DNA from: Amycolatopsis sp. WAC 01376
Lineage (GTDB): Bacteria > Actinomycetota > Actinomycetes > Mycobacteriales > Pseudonocardiaceae
Assembly: GCF_003947415.1 (NCBI RefSeq)
Contig: NZ_QHKL01000003.1
Coordinates: 310,001 to 374,000 of the forward strand
Direction: 5' to 3'
Length of the DNA stretch: 64,000 bases
Shown: positions 16,242 through 25,174 of the stretch, piece after piece
Layout of the letters: every line of letters begins with the position of its first letter
Numbering within the stretch: the stretch's first letter is position 1
Notes under the pieces: model-generated
Seen by the model: the letters and a program-made list of their open reading frames with translations, nothing else
What the model was told of the DNA's origin: nothing
Databases searched by the model: none
Translations under genes and position numbers: made by a program

Positions 16242-16871
16242 GTGCGGCCCTGGCTGGCGGGACTCTCCGCCGTCGTCTCCGCGCTCGCCATCTCCGCGGG
16301 CGTGATCGTGCTGACCTGGATCCCGCCCGAACAGGCGGTCTCGTTCGCGGAACCCGCGGTCATACCGGGCGAAGACGGCGCACCCTTGGCTCTGCCCGCC
16401 GACAGTTCGACACGCGGGCAGCGGCCCGGCACCATCCGGCTGCCCGAAGGCGGATCGGCGAAGCTCGTCCGCTCCGAGGTCAATTCCGACGGCGTCCTCC
16501 CGATCCCGCGAGGGCTCGGCGACGCGGCATGGTGGGGTGCGCGACTCGGCGCCGAAGCGGGTACGTCGCTGATCTCCGGGCACGTCAACTGGGGCGGCCT
16601 CAAAGGGCCGTTCGACGAGCTGTGGCGGATGCGGGAAGGCCAGGAAGTGGCCGTCAGCGACGCCGCGGGCGGCATCTGGGTCTATCGCGTGCGCGAGGTC
16701 GTCACGGTGCACAAGAACGACCTGCCCGCGCAGGCGGCGAAGCTGTTCGCGCAGAGCGGGCCGCACCGGCTGGTCCTGGTGACCTGCGGCGGCGACTACC
16801 TCGGCGGAACGGACGGCTATCGGGACAACCGGGTCATCGTCGCGACTCCCGTCTCCGGACCGCCCGCCTGA
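16242..16871 (+). CDS. Class F-like sortase A of a pair
   Basis: The 209-residue protein has an N-terminal membrane helix (5-25) and a C-terminal sortase domain with SGHVNW (His114), LVTCGG (Cys182) and YRDNRV (Arg197), the catalytic triad of sortases. The fold pattern and GTDGYRDNR ending match actinobacterial class F enzymes. The GTG start is eight bases after the secreted protein's stop, suggesting one transcript. It is a paralogue of the next gene. Confidence 0.85.
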   Translation: MRPWLAGLSAVVSALAISAGVIVLTWIPPEQAVSFAEPAVIPGEDGAPLALPADSSTRGQRPGTIRLPEGGSAKLVRSEVNSDGVLPIPRGLGDAAWWGARLGAEAGTSLISGHVNWGGLKGPFDELWRMREGQEVAVSDAAGGIWVYRVREVVTVHKNDLPAQAAKLFAQSGPHRLVLVTCGGDYLGGTDGYRDNRVIVATPVSGPPA

Positions 16872-16947
16872 CTTCCCGCATTTAGTCCTCTGAATGCGGT
16901 CCTTGCGTGTGCAACTACCGCATTCAGAGGACTAAATGCGGGAAGTC
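16870..16947. repeat. Perfect 31-bp inverted repeat between sortase genes
   Basis: The arms 16870-16900 and 16917-16947 are exact reverse complements around a 16-nt loop. The core ttagtcctctgaatgcg recurs in the hairpin at 30079-30130. It overlaps the last bases of the first sortase gene, so it may end that transcript. It has no T-tract. Confidence 0.75.
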
Positions 16948-16963
16948 GGTGCAACCTCTCTCG

Positions 16964-17015
16964 GCTCGCGTCGCGTGTCTAGCGACACCGGCCGCTTCGG
17001 CGGCTTGACGCGAGC
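16964..17015 (+). promoter_or_regulatory. Leader hairpin before the second sortase gene
   Basis: Nine-bp arms gctcgcgtc (16964-16972) and gacgcgagc (17007-17015) pair directly upstream of the AAGGAG ribosome binding site. A smaller GC stem lies in between (ccggccgcttcggcgg). It could tune translation of the downstream gene; no function is shown. Confidence 0.35.
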
Positions 17016-17030
17016 AAGGAGTAATACCCG

Positions 17031-17714
17031 ATGGTGGGACAGTTTGACGTGGGTGACACCGCCGCGGCGAGGGAGGAGCAGCCGAAGAAGCGCTCCGGCC
17101 TGCGGTGGATCCTCGCCGGTTGCGCGATCTTCGTGGTGGCGGCAGTGGTCGCGGTGTTCGTCTTCACCGGGCTTGTGTTCACTGAAAAGAGTGATCCCGT
17201 CGTCGCGGCCGCCGCCCAAGACCAGGCGAACACGTCGGCCGTGCAAACGTCCGAAGTCGCCGCTGGGCAGGCGCCCGGCACGGTCAAGCTTCCCGGCGGT
17301 GGCACGGCGAAACTGATCCGCAAGGAACTGACCGCCGACGGGACCCTCCCCATCCCCGAGGGTCTCGACGAAGCCACCTGGTGGGGCGCGAAACTGGGCG
17401 CCGACCAGGGCGCGTCGCTCCTTTCCGGGCATGTGAACTGGAAGGGGAAGAAGGGCCCGTTCGACGAGTTGTGGCGGCTCAAGGCCGGTCAGCAGGTGGA
17501 TGTCGTCGACACCGACGGCGGCAAGTGGGGCTACAAGATCGACGAGGTCGTCACCGTGCACAAGACGAAGCTGGCCGAGCAGGCGGAGAAGCTGTTCGGG
17601 CCGGACGGTCCGCATCGGCTGGTGCTGGTCACCTGCGGTGGCGAGTACGTCGGCGGGACCGACGGTTACGAGGACAACCGCATCGTCACCGCCTCGTTGG
17701 TGAGTCGCCCCTGA
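17031..17714 (+). CDS. Class F-like sortase B of a pair
   Basis: The 227-residue paralogue of the preceding sortase has a cytoplasmic basic N-terminus (EEQPKKRSGLR), one helix at 25-50, and the catalytic residues His134 (SGHVNW), Cys202 (LVTCGG) and Arg217 (YEDNRI). The catalytic halves of the two proteins are strikingly similar (for example WWGAKLGADQGASLLSGHVN versus WWGARLGAEAGTSLISGHVN), while the N-termini differ, so duplication with changed membrane topology or regulation is likely. It has its own 159-bp leader. Confidence 0.85.
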   Translation: MVGQFDVGDTAAAREEQPKKRSGLRWILAGCAIFVVAAVVAVFVFTGLVFTEKSDPVVAAAAQDQANTSAVQTSEVAAGQAPGTVKLPGGGTAKLIRKELTADGTLPIPEGLDEATWWGAKLGADQGASLLSGHVNWKGKKGPFDELWRLKAGQQVDVVDTDGGKWGYKIDEVVTVHKTKLAEQAEKLFGPDGPHRLVLVTCGGEYVGGTDGYEDNRIVTASLVSRP

Positions 17715-17807
17715 CCCGTTCCAACCTCGCCGGAAGTCGCGCGGGACCTCCCGGTTAGTCTTGTCGTTCTAGTCCGATAACCGTCCCCGCATGCTTCGGA
17801 GCGTGGA

Positions 17808-19196
17808 GTGCCCGCCAACACCATTGAGACCGTCGTCAGCCTGTGCAAGCGTCGAGGCTTCGTTTTCCCGTGTGGAGAGATCTACGGCGGTACCAAGTCG
17901 GCGTGGGACTACGGGCCCCTCGGTGTCGAACTCAAGGACAACATCAAGCGCCAGTGGTGGAAGACCGTGGTGCAGAGCCGGGACGACGTCGTCGGCCTCG
18001 ACTCCTCGGTGATCCTGCCGCGTCAGGTGTGGGTCGCGTCGGGTCACCTCGACGTCTTCACCGACCCGCTGATCGAATGCCTCTCCTGCCACAAGCGGTT
18101 CCGTGCCGACCAGCTGGCCGAGGACTTCTCCGCCCGTTCGGGCAAGGAGGTGTCCGAGGACGACCTGTCCGAGGTGCCGTGCCCGAACTGCGGCAACCGC
18201 GGGCAGTACACCGCGCCGCGTGACTTCAACATGATGCTCAAGACCTACCTCGGCCCGGTCGAGTCCGAGGAAGGCGTGCACTACCTCCGCCCGGAGACGG
18301 CGCAGGGCATCTTCATCAACTTCCTCAACGTGCAGACCGCGGCACGCAAGAAGCCGCCGTTCGGCATCGGCCAGATCGGCAAGTCGTTCCGGAACGAGAT
18401 CACGCCGGGCAACTTCATCTTCCGCACGCGCGAGTTCGAGCAGATGGAGATGGAGTTCTTCGTCGAGCCGGGCGAGGACGAGACCTGGCACCAGTACTGG
18501 ATCGACGCGCGCACCGAGTGGTACAAGGACCTCGGCATCAAGGCGGACAACCTCCGCCTTTACGAGCACCCGAAGGAAAAGCTCTCCCACTACTCGAAGC
18601 GCACCGTCGACATCGAGTACCGCTTCGCGTTCAACGCGGGCCAGGAGTGGGGCGAGCTCGAGGGCATCGCGAACCGCACCGACTTCGACCTCACGACGCA
18701 CTCGAACCACTCCGGCGTGGACCTGTCGTTCTTCGACCAGGCCACGAAGCAGCGGTTCCGCCCGTTCGTCATCGAGCCCGCGGCCGGTGTCGGCCGGTCG
18801 ATGATGGCGTTCCTCGTCGACGCGTACCACGAGGAAGAGGTGCCGAACGCCAAGGGCAGCACCGACACCCGCGCGGTACTCAAGCTGGACTACCGGCTCG
18901 CGCCGTTCAAGGTCGCCGTCCTCCCGTTGTCCCGCAACGCCGATCTCACGCCGAAGGCGCGCGACGTCGCGGCGGCGCTGCGCAAGCACTGGAACGTCGA
19001 CTTCGACGACGCCGGCGCGATCGGCCGCCGCTACCGGCGCCAGGACGAGATCGGGACGCCGTACTGCGTCACCGTCGACTTCGATTCGCTCAACGACCAC
19101 GCGGTGACCGTGCGCGAGCGCGACACCATGGCGCAGGAGCGGGTCGCGATCGACAAGCTGGAGTCGTACCTGGCGGGTCGCCTGATCGGCGCCTGA
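17808..19196 (+). CDS. glyS: Glycyl-tRNA synthetase, alpha2 type
   Basis: The 462-residue class II synthetase has motif 2 region FRNEITPGNFIFRTREFEQMEMEFF, motif 3 GVGRSMMAFLVDAYHEEE and an internal zinc-ribbon-like insertion (CLSCHKRF ... CPNCGN). It attaches glycine to tRNA-Gly. GTG 17808 has GGAG seven bases upstream and gives the normal N-terminus NTIETVVSLCKRRGFVFP. I see no T-box leader; the 93-bp upstream region is unremarkable. Confidence 0.97.
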   Translation: MPANTIETVVSLCKRRGFVFPCGEIYGGTKSAWDYGPLGVELKDNIKRQWWKTVVQSRDDVVGLDSSVILPRQVWVASGHLDVFTDPLIECLSCHKRFRADQLAEDFSARSGKEVSEDDLSEVPCPNCGNRGQYTAPRDFNMMLKTYLGPVESEEGVHYLRPETAQGIFINFLNVQTAARKKPPFGIGQIGKSFRNEITPGNFIFRTREFEQMEMEFFVEPGEDETWHQYWIDARTEWYKDLGIKADNLRLYEHPKEKLSHYSKRTVDIEYRFAFNAGQEWGELEGIANRTDFDLTTHSNHSGVDLSFFDQATKQRFRPFVIEPAAGVGRSMMAFLVDAYHEEEVPNAKGSTDTRAVLKLDYRLAPFKVAVLPLSRNADLTPKARDVAAALRKHWNVDFDDAGAIGRRYRRQDEIGTPYCVTVDFDSLNDHAVTVRERDTMAQERVAIDKLESYLAGRLIGA

Positions 19197-19219
19197 CCCT
19201 CTGTTCGGCTCGATCGTAA

Positions 19220-19276
19220 ATGTCATGAAAGGGTCGTTCAGGACGTTTTTCGTCCTGAACGACCCTTTCCTGACAT
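19220..19276. terminator. Hairpin after glyS
   Basis: The 26-bp arms (starting atgtcatgaaagggtcgttc) have a single mismatch and enclose a TTTTT loop. It begins 24 bases past the glyS stop and is followed by an independent unit. The arm shares the gaaaggg block seen in the 34508 hairpin. Confidence 0.65.
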
Positions 19277-19385
19277 CCGGGACCGGTCGTGAGCGAGCCG
19301 CTGAAGCCCACCCCTGACAACTGTCACCCTCAGGTCATGACGCGCGGCCCACGTCCACGGCGCCCCGCCGCGACATGCTTTAGGC

Positions 19386-20309
19386 ATGCGAGAACAAGAC
19401 ATCACCGCGGGGGCGGCGGTACGGCTTTCCGGGCTGCGTAAGCACTATGGCGACGTCCACGCCGTCGACGGCGTGGAACTGACGATCGCGCCGGGCGAGG
19501 TGGTCGCCCTCCTCGGCCCCAACGGCGCGGGCAAATCCACCACGGTCGACATGATCCTGGGGCTCACGGCACCCGACAGCGGCACCGTGACCGTCTTCGG
19601 GCGCGAGCCGGGCGACGCGGTCGGCGACGGGATGATCGGCGCGATGCTGCAGGGCGGCGCGCTCGTCGAGGATCTCACGGTCGGCGAGACCGTCGGTATG
19701 GTCGCCGCGCTGCACCGCAAGCCGATGCCCGTGCGCGAGGCGCTGCGCCGCGCGGGGATCGAAGACCTCGCGAACCGGCGCTCCACCAAGCTTTCCGGCG
19801 GGCAGAAGCAGCGTGTCCGGTTCGCCGTCGCGCTCGTGAGCGACCCCGATCTGCTGATCCTCGACGAGCCGACCGCCGCGATGGACGTCGGCACGCGCCG
19901 CGAGTTCTGGAAGTCCATGTACGAGTACACGAACTCCGGCCGCACGGTCCTGTTCGCCACTCATTATCTCGAAGAGGCCGAGGAGTTCGCCGACCGTGTC
20001 GTGCTGATGCGGTCGGGGCGGATCGTCGCGGACGGTTCGGTCGCGCAGGTCCGTGCGCTGGCGGGGGGACGCACGATCCGCGCGGCGGTGCCCGCGGCGG
20101 CGGAGCCGGTGATCGCGGGGCTGCCCGCGATCACCGGGTTCGAACTCCGGGGCGGCCGTGCCGCGATCTCCAGTTCCGATTCCGACGTCACGCTGCGGGC
20201 GCTGCTGACCCACGTGCCCGAAGCGCGCGACATCGAGATCAGCGCCGTCGGCCTCGAAGGCGCGTTCCTTTCCCTGACCACCGACAGCACCGAGGAAGCC
20301 GTCCGATGA
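19386..20309 (+). CDS. ABC transporter ATP-binding protein
   Basis: The 307-residue ATPase has Walker A GPNGAGKST (about 44-52), signature LSGGQKQR, Walker B LLILDEPTAAMD and the H-loop ATHYLEEAEE. The ~80-residue C-terminal extension is of the drug or lantibiotic exporter type (DrrA/CcmA-like). It overlaps the permease gene by four bases. A two-component system follows directly, an arrangement typical of envelope-stress or antibiotic-responsive exporters. Confidence 0.92.
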   Translation: MREQDITAGAAVRLSGLRKHYGDVHAVDGVELTIAPGEVVALLGPNGAGKSTTVDMILGLTAPDSGTVTVFGREPGDAVGDGMIGAMLQGGALVEDLTVGETVGMVAALHRKPMPVREALRRAGIEDLANRRSTKLSGGQKQRVRFAVALVSDPDLLILDEPTAAMDVGTRREFWKSMYEYTNSGRTVLFATHYLEEAEEFADRVVLMRSGRIVADGSVAQVRALAGGRTIRAAVPAAAEPVIAGLPAITGFELRGGRAAISSSDSDVTLRALLTHVPEARDIEISAVGLEGAFLSLTTDSTEEAVR

Positions 20310-21034
20310 ACCCGACCTATCTCAAGACCGAGATCGTCCGCACCTTCCGTTCGACGCGGTTCGTGCTCTTCGCCGTCGCCTTCCCGGTGCTGATGTTCCT
20401 GTTGCAGGCCAACGTTTTCGGCGGCTCCAACGGGAACATCACCGGGGTGATCATGGTCAACATGATGGCCTTCGGTACCTTCTCCGCCGCGATGACAAGC
20501 GGCGCGAAACTGGCCATCGAGCGGTCCACCGGATGGCAGCGCCAGCTGCGGCTCACCCCGCTGACCGGCGCGGGTTATCTCGGCGGCAAGGCGCTCTCGT
20601 CGATGCTCGTCGCCCTTCCCGCGCTGCTCGTCGTCCCACTGGTCGGCGTCCTCTTCCAGGGCGTCCACCTCGACGCCGCCGGCTGGCTGCGGCTGGTGTC
20701 CGGCATCTGGCTCGGCGCGATCCCGCTGGTGCTGCTCGGCCTGTTGCTCGGCCAGTTCGGCACGCCGGAGTCGATGCAGCCGGTGAACATGATCGTGATG
20801 ATGGGCATGGGCTTCCTCGGCGGCCTGTGGATCCCCATCGACGGGATGCCGTCGTGGATGGCCGACCTCGCTCAGCTGACGCCGACGTACTGGCTGATCC
20901 AGCTGGTCCGCCCGGTGGTCACCGACCATCTCACGGTGAGCCTCACGGCCGCGCTCGGCGTGCTGGCGGCGTGGACCGCGGTCCTCGGGACGCTGGTGAT
21001 CAGGCGTTACCGTAAGGACAGTGCGCGGGTCTGA
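20306..21034 (+). CDS. ABC-2 type permease
   Basis: The 242-residue protein has six hydrophobic segments, the last separated by the YWLIQLVRP region, and belongs to the ABC-2 family, which partners DrrA-type ATPases in export. The start overlaps the ATPase stop (ATGA). The histidine kinase starts 15 bp later, so the four genes probably form one operon. Confidence 0.9.
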   Translation: MNPTYLKTEIVRTFRSTRFVLFAVAFPVLMFLLQANVFGGSNGNITGVIMVNMMAFGTFSAAMTSGAKLAIERSTGWQRQLRLTPLTGAGYLGGKALSSMLVALPALLVVPLVGVLFQGVHLDAAGWLRLVSGIWLGAIPLVLLGLLLGQFGTPESMQPVNMIVMMGMGFLGGLWIPIDGMPSWMADLAQLTPTYWLIQLVRPVVTDHLTVSLTAALGVLAAWTAVLGTLVIRRYRKDSARV

Positions 21035-21049
21035 GAAGAGGGTGAACCG

Positions 21050-22246
21050 GTGAACGACTACCCGGGCAGGGTCAGGACGGGCTTGGACAACCGGGAGAAC
21101 TGGTGGGCGGACATGCCGCCGCGGGCCGGTCGCGGGCCCCGGCCGGCGAGGTGGGCCGTGCTCGGCACCGCCTTCGTCCTGCCGAGTTTCATCCCCACGG
21201 TGGTCGAGCTGACCACCGACGGGGTCACCGCGGAAGAGGTGGTGATCACCGGTTTCCTCATCGCCTACGGCGCCTGTTATCTGCTGTTCCCGCTCGTTCT
21301 GCGGCCGACCCGGCGGAAGAGGACCTACCTCTTCTCGGTGGTGATGCTGCTCCTCGGCCTCGTCCTGGTCTTCCTGCACGACAACAACCCGTACATCCTG
21401 ATCTACGCGACGGCGGTGCTGGCCTTCACGCTGCCGCCGGCGTGGGCGGTGATCCTGGACGGCGGCGCCCTGCTGCTGGTCGCGGGCGTCCACCTGGTCG
21501 TCGGGAGGGACGACTTCGGTGATCTCATCGCGGTCGCCTCGATCACGGCGGCGATGTTCTTCATGGCGAACCTGGTCCGCGCGGTGCGGAAACTGGAGGC
21601 GGCCAACCAGGAGATCGCGACGCTCGCGGTCGCGGGTGAACGCGAGCGCCTGGCGCGGGATCTGCACGACATCCTCGGCCACAGTCTCACCACCATCACG
21701 GTCAAGGCGGGGCTCGCGCGCCGGATCCTGGAGAGCGGCAAGGACGACAGCCGCGCGCTGCAGGAGATCAGCGAGGTCGAGAGCCTGACCCGCAGCGCGC
21801 TCACGGACATCCGCGCCACGGTCTCCGAGTACCGCGAGGTGTCGCTGTCGGCGGAGGTCGCCGGGGCGAGGGCGGCGCTGCGGGCGGCCGAGATCGACGC
21901 GGATCTGCCGCACGCGGTGGACAACGTCGATCCCGCCCTGCAACGGACCTTCGGCTACGTGCTGCGGGAGGCGGTGACCAACGTTCTCCGGCATTCCGGG
22001 GCGAAGCGGGTCAAAGTCCGCTTCGGCGGGACGTGGCTGGAGGTCGAGGACGACGGCGAGGGCAGCGAGGAGAAGCCGGGCAACGGCCTGCGCGGGCTCG
22101 CCGAACGCTTGGCCGCGGTCGGCGGGACCTTGACCGCCACCACGCCGCCTGGGGGAGGATGGCTCGTCCGGGCGGAGGTACCCGAATCCGCCTTGCGGAG
22201 CGTCGCGCGTGCGCCGCTCTCCGAACCAGCTGGAGGCTGCGCGTGA
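21050..22246 (+). CDS. NarL/DesK-type sensor histidine kinase
   Basis: The 398-residue kinase has four to five N-terminal helices (about 40-175), a short coiled-coil, the HisKA_3 phosphoacceptor ERERLARDLHDILGHSL with His206, and a HATPase domain (REAVTNVLRHS, then DDGEGSEEKPGNGLRGL). The membrane part lacks an obvious extracellular sensor domain, so it likely senses within the membrane or via the neighbouring ABC transporter. Its GTG start follows the permease stop by 15 bp, and its stop overlaps the regulator's start. Confidence 0.92.
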   Translation: MNDYPGRVRTGLDNRENWWADMPPRAGRGPRPARWAVLGTAFVLPSFIPTVVELTTDGVTAEEVVITGFLIAYGACYLLFPLVLRPTRRKRTYLFSVVMLLLGLVLVFLHDNNPYILIYATAVLAFTLPPAWAVILDGGALLLVAGVHLVVGRDDFGDLIAVASITAAMFFMANLVRAVRKLEAANQEIATLAVAGERERLARDLHDILGHSLTTITVKAGLARRILESGKDDSRALQEISEVESLTRSALTDIRATVSEYREVSLSAEVAGARAALRAAEIDADLPHAVDNVDPALQRTFGYVLREAVTNVLRHSGAKRVKVRFGGTWLEVEDDGEGSEEKPGNGLRGLAERLAAVGGTLTATTPPGGGWLVRAEVPESALRSVARAPLSEPAGGCA

Positions 22247-22848
22247 TCCGGGTCCTGCTCGCCGACGACCAGGCGATGGTGCGCGGGGCGTTGGCCACCG
22301 TGCTCGGCCTCGAAACCGACATCGAGGTGGTCGCGCAGGTCGGCTCGGGCGACGAAGTGCTCCAACGGGCGAAGGAGACTGCTCCGGACGTCGCGCTGCT
22401 CGACGTCCAGATGCCGGGTAAGGACGGTCTCGAAGCCGCCGCGGAACTGCACGGCGCGCTCCCGTTGTGCCGGATCATCATCTGCACCACCTTCGGCAGA
22501 CCCGGTTATCTCTCGCGGGCGATGGCGGCGGGCGCCGCCGGATTCGTGGTCAAGGACGCGCCGCCGGAGCAGCTCGTCGACGCCGTCCGCCGGGTCCACG
22601 GCGGGCTCCGGGTGGTCGATCCCGCGCTCGCCGCCGAATCGCTCGCCACCGGCGCGAGCCCGCTCACCGGACGCGAGCACGACGTCCTGCGGGCCGCCAA
22701 GGACGGCGGCACGGTGGCCGGCATCGCGGGTGCGCTGCACCTTTCCGAAGGCACCGTGCGCAACCATCTCTCGGCCGCGATGGGCAAGACCGGGGCGAGG
22801 ACGCGGGCCGAGGCGGTGCGGCTCGCGGAAGAGCACGGCTGGCTCTGA
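22243..22848 (+). CDS. NarL/FixJ-type response regulator
   Basis: The 201-residue regulator has a receiver domain with phosphoacceptor Asp54 (LLDVQMPG) and a C-terminal LuxR-type helix-turn-helix (SPLTGREHDVLRAAKDGGTV ... LSEGTVRNHLSAAMGKTGAR). GTG 22243 overlaps the kinase stop and is preceded by TGGAGG. It probably activates the upstream ABC transporter genes. Confidence 0.93.
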   Translation: MIRVLLADDQAMVRGALATVLGLETDIEVVAQVGSGDEVLQRAKETAPDVALLDVQMPGKDGLEAAAELHGALPLCRIIICTTFGRPGYLSRAMAAGAAGFVVKDAPPEQLVDAVRRVHGGLRVVDPALAAESLATGASPLTGREHDVLRAAKDGGTVAGIAGALHLSEGTVRNHLSAAMGKTGARTRAEAVRLAEEHGWL

Positions 22849-22880
22849 GATCGTCTCGCCGCTCTGCGAGAATCACTCTC

Positions 22881-23513
22881 GTGAGTACCGCCGAACGGAC
22901 GAAACCCACCCGCGCGAACTGGGTGCGCCGGATCCTGGCGGGTTTCCTGCTGATCGTCGTCGCGGTGATCGGCGGAACGGCGTTCCGGGTCTGGCAGGTC
23001 GCGCGGGAGGACGTGCGCGATCAGGCCGACGTCATCGTGGTGCTCGGCGCCGCCCAGTACAACGGCAGGCCGTCGGAGATCTTCCAGGCCCGGCTGGCGA
23101 AGGCGAAGACGCTGTACGACCAGGGCGTCGCGAAGGTGATCGTCACCGCGGGCGGCAAGAAGGCCGACGACAACTACACCGAGGCACAGGCGGGTGTGCA
23201 GTGGCTGCGCAAACGCGGCGTGCCCCAGTCGGCGACGCTGCCCGTCGGCGAGGGCAGCGACACCCTGCGCAGCCTGCGCGCGGTCGCCGAGCAGGTGCAG
23301 AAGCGGGGATGGAAGACAGCGGTGCTCGTCAGCGACCCGTGGCATTCCTTCCGCGCGCGGGTGATGGCCGACGACCTCGGGCTGGAGACCTGGACCTCGC
23401 CGACCCACCGCGGTCCGGTCGTGCAGGCCCGCGAGACCCAGGCGCGCTACATCGTCCGCGAGACCGGCGCGCTGCTGTATTACCGGCTCACGAAGTCCCC
23501 GGCCGTCGTCTGA
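22881..23513 (+). CDS. YdcF/DUF218 family protein
   Basis: The 210-residue protein has one N-terminal helix (about 17-36) and a DUF218 domain: VIVVLGAAQYNGRPSEIFQARL, VTAGGKK, EGSDTLRSLRAV and VSDPWHSFRARV. Members (YdcF, SanA) are envelope-associated proteins linked to barrier function; the enzymatic role is unclear. GTG 22881 is the only start that keeps the helix at the N-terminus. Separated from the regulator by 32 bp, it may belong to the same transcript. Confidence 0.88.
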   Translation: MSTAERTKPTRANWVRRILAGFLLIVVAVIGGTAFRVWQVAREDVRDQADVIVVLGAAQYNGRPSEIFQARLAKAKTLYDQGVAKVIVTAGGKKADDNYTEAQAGVQWLRKRGVPQSATLPVGEGSDTLRSLRAVAEQVQKRGWKTAVLVSDPWHSFRARVMADDLGLETWTSPTHRGPVVQARETQARYIVRETGALLYYRLTKSPAVV

Positions 23514-23552
23514 AACCCGCTGAGTGTCGGTGACCAGGCTTAAGCTGGTCGG

Positions 23553-24824
23553 GTGAGCGACACCTACACCCAGGCCGACAGGGCGCGTCTGCTGCCCGAG
23601 CGGCCCAAGGGCGCGGCGCTGGAGGGCGCCAGTGACGGGCGAAGCGCCTTCGCCCGTGATCGCGCGCGGGTTCTGCACTCGGCGGCCCTGCGGCGGCTGG
23701 CAGGCAAGACGCAGGTGGTCGGGCCGGGTGAAGGCGCCGAGGTCAGCGGCGTGCCGCGCACCCGGCTGACGCATTCGCTGGAGGTCGCGCAGATCGGCAG
23801 GGGGATCGCGGACGAACTGGGCGCGGACCCGGATCTGGTGGACACCGCCGGTCTCGCGCACGACATCGGGCATCCGCCGTTCGGGCACAACGGCGAGCGC
23901 GCGCTGAACGAGGTCGCGCAGCCGTGCGGTGGTTTCGAGGGCAACGCGCAGACGTTGCGGATCCTGACGAGGCTGGAGCCCAAGGTCCTGCTCGAAGGCG
24001 GGGTCGTCGGCGGGCTGAATCTCACCCGCGCCTGTCTCGACGCCTCGACGAAGTACCCGTGGCAGCGTGAAGAGGGCAATCCGAAGTATGGCGTCTACGC
24101 CGACGACGCCGAGGTGTTCGCGTGGGTCCGGGAGGGTGCGCCGGAGCGCCGCACCTGTCTGGAAGCGCAGATCATGGACTGGTCCGACGACGTCGCGTAC
24201 TCGGTGCACGACGTCGAGGACGGGGTGCTGGCCGGCCGCATCTCGTTGCGAGTATTGGCCGACGCGGAGGAACGCGCGGCGGTGGCCGAGGCGGCGCGCC
24301 GATTCTCGGGGCAGTCTCAGTCCACTTTGGAGGGTGCGGCGAAGGAACTGCTCGACCTGCCCGTGGTCGCCGAACTCATCGAACCGGGGCTCGACGGATC
24401 GCTCAAGGCACAGGTCGCGCTGAAGCGGCTGACGAGTGAGCTGGTCGGCAGGTTCGCGACGGCGGTGGTCGGCGCGACGCGGGAGGTGCACGGCGAAGGA
24501 CCGCTGAGCCGCTACGCCGCGCGGCTCGTCATCCCGGAGCAGGTCGCGGCCGAGGTCGCGTTGTTCAAGGCGCTCGCGCTGCGGTACGTGATGAGCGACA
24601 GGCGGCGCCTCGCGATGCAGGACGGCCAGCGTCAGACGCTCGCCGAACTGGTCGAGGCGCTGTGCCGCCGCGCGCCCGACGCGCTCGACGGGCTGTTCCT
24701 GCCCGCGTGGGAGGCCGCCCCGGATGATGCGGCACGCCTGCGCGTGGTCGTCGACCAGGTGGCGTCGCTCACGGACGCGCAGGCCTACGCGTGGCATGCC
24801 TGGCACACGGGCCGGCACGGCTGA
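23553..24824 (+). CDS. dgt: dGTPase-like HD-domain phosphohydrolase
   Basis: The 423-residue protein has the HD-domain metal ligands RLTHSLEV (His74) and LAHDIGHPPFGHNGE (His103-Asp104). The N-terminal FARDRARVLHSAALRRLAGKTQV is typical of deoxyguanosinetriphosphate triphosphohydrolase-like proteins. These hydrolyse dNTPs to nucleoside and triphosphate. In mycobacteria dgt sits directly before dnaG; here about 6.4 kb of other genes separate them. Confidence 0.94.
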   Translation: MSDTYTQADRARLLPERPKGAALEGASDGRSAFARDRARVLHSAALRRLAGKTQVVGPGEGAEVSGVPRTRLTHSLEVAQIGRGIADELGADPDLVDTAGLAHDIGHPPFGHNGERALNEVAQPCGGFEGNAQTLRILTRLEPKVLLEGGVVGGLNLTRACLDASTKYPWQREEGNPKYGVYADDAEVFAWVREGAPERRTCLEAQIMDWSDDVAYSVHDVEDGVLAGRISLRVLADAEERAAVAEAARRFSGQSQSTLEGAAKELLDLPVVAELIEPGLDGSLKAQVALKRLTSELVGRFATAVVGATREVHGEGPLSRYAARLVIPEQVAAEVALFKALALRYVMSDRRRLAMQDGQRQTLAELVEALCRRAPDALDGLFLPAWEAAPDDAARLRVVVDQVASLTDAQAYAWHAWHTGRHG

Positions 24825-24877
24825 CGGAGTCTTTAGGTACCTCTGTGGATTCCGGCTGCGGTTGATCTCAGGGCCGG

Positions 24878-24932
24878 GTCCGTGAAGGCCTCCTTGAGGG
24901 ACTCTGGGTCCCTCAAGGAGGCCTTCACGGAC
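24878..24932. terminator. 24-bp perfect hairpin after dgt
   Basis: The arms 24878-24901 and 24909-24932 are exact complements (starting gtccgtgaaggcctccttga) with a 7-nt loop. It lies 53 bases past the dgt stop. Each arm contains gaaggcctcctt-type internal dyad symmetry, like other hairpins in this window. Confidence 0.7.
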
Positions 24933-24940
24933 AAACCCCA

Positions 24941-24965
24941 GTACATGAAGGGGTCCTTCATGTAC
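24941..24965. repeat. Small hairpin gtacatgaagg/ccttcatgtac
   Basis: Eleven-bp arms with a 3-nt loop directly follow the 24878 hairpin; the core tgaagg...ccttca is shared with the 13914 and 48474 elements. Confidence 0.65.
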
Positions 24966-25086
24966 CTCAGACCTGGCATCACACACGAAGCGCCGCAGGT
25001 ACCTAAGAGGAGGCTCGCCAGAGTGACCCGAAACACTTACGAGCACCTGTACCGAACGGCGGTTTCGCGTGACTGAGCGGACGGCA

Positions 25087-25174
25087 CGTGTGATCCGACG
25101 GACGACACACGTGACGGGACGGACGACACGTGTGTCGTCCCTCTGATCACGTGTGTCGTCCGTTCGATCACGCG
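25087..25174. repeat. Imperfect 88-bp inverted repeat upstream of serpin
   Basis: The left half contains two spaced copies of cggacgacac and the right half two of gtgtcgtcc, so four copies of the same 9-mer alternate with cacgtg motifs around a centre near 25130. Arms such as cgacggacgacacacgtgat pair across the centre. It could be a regulator array or a cruciform; unlike the 3'-end hairpins it lies in the serpin promoter. Confidence 0.55.

Noticed and set aside
17715..17807. T-box or other riboswitch before glyS
   Set aside because: Only 93 bases are available and I could not find specifier or antiterminator structures.
19964..21994. 676-codon minus-strand open frame
   Set aside because: Arg/His/Asp-rich antisense shadow of the ABC transporter and histidine kinase genes.
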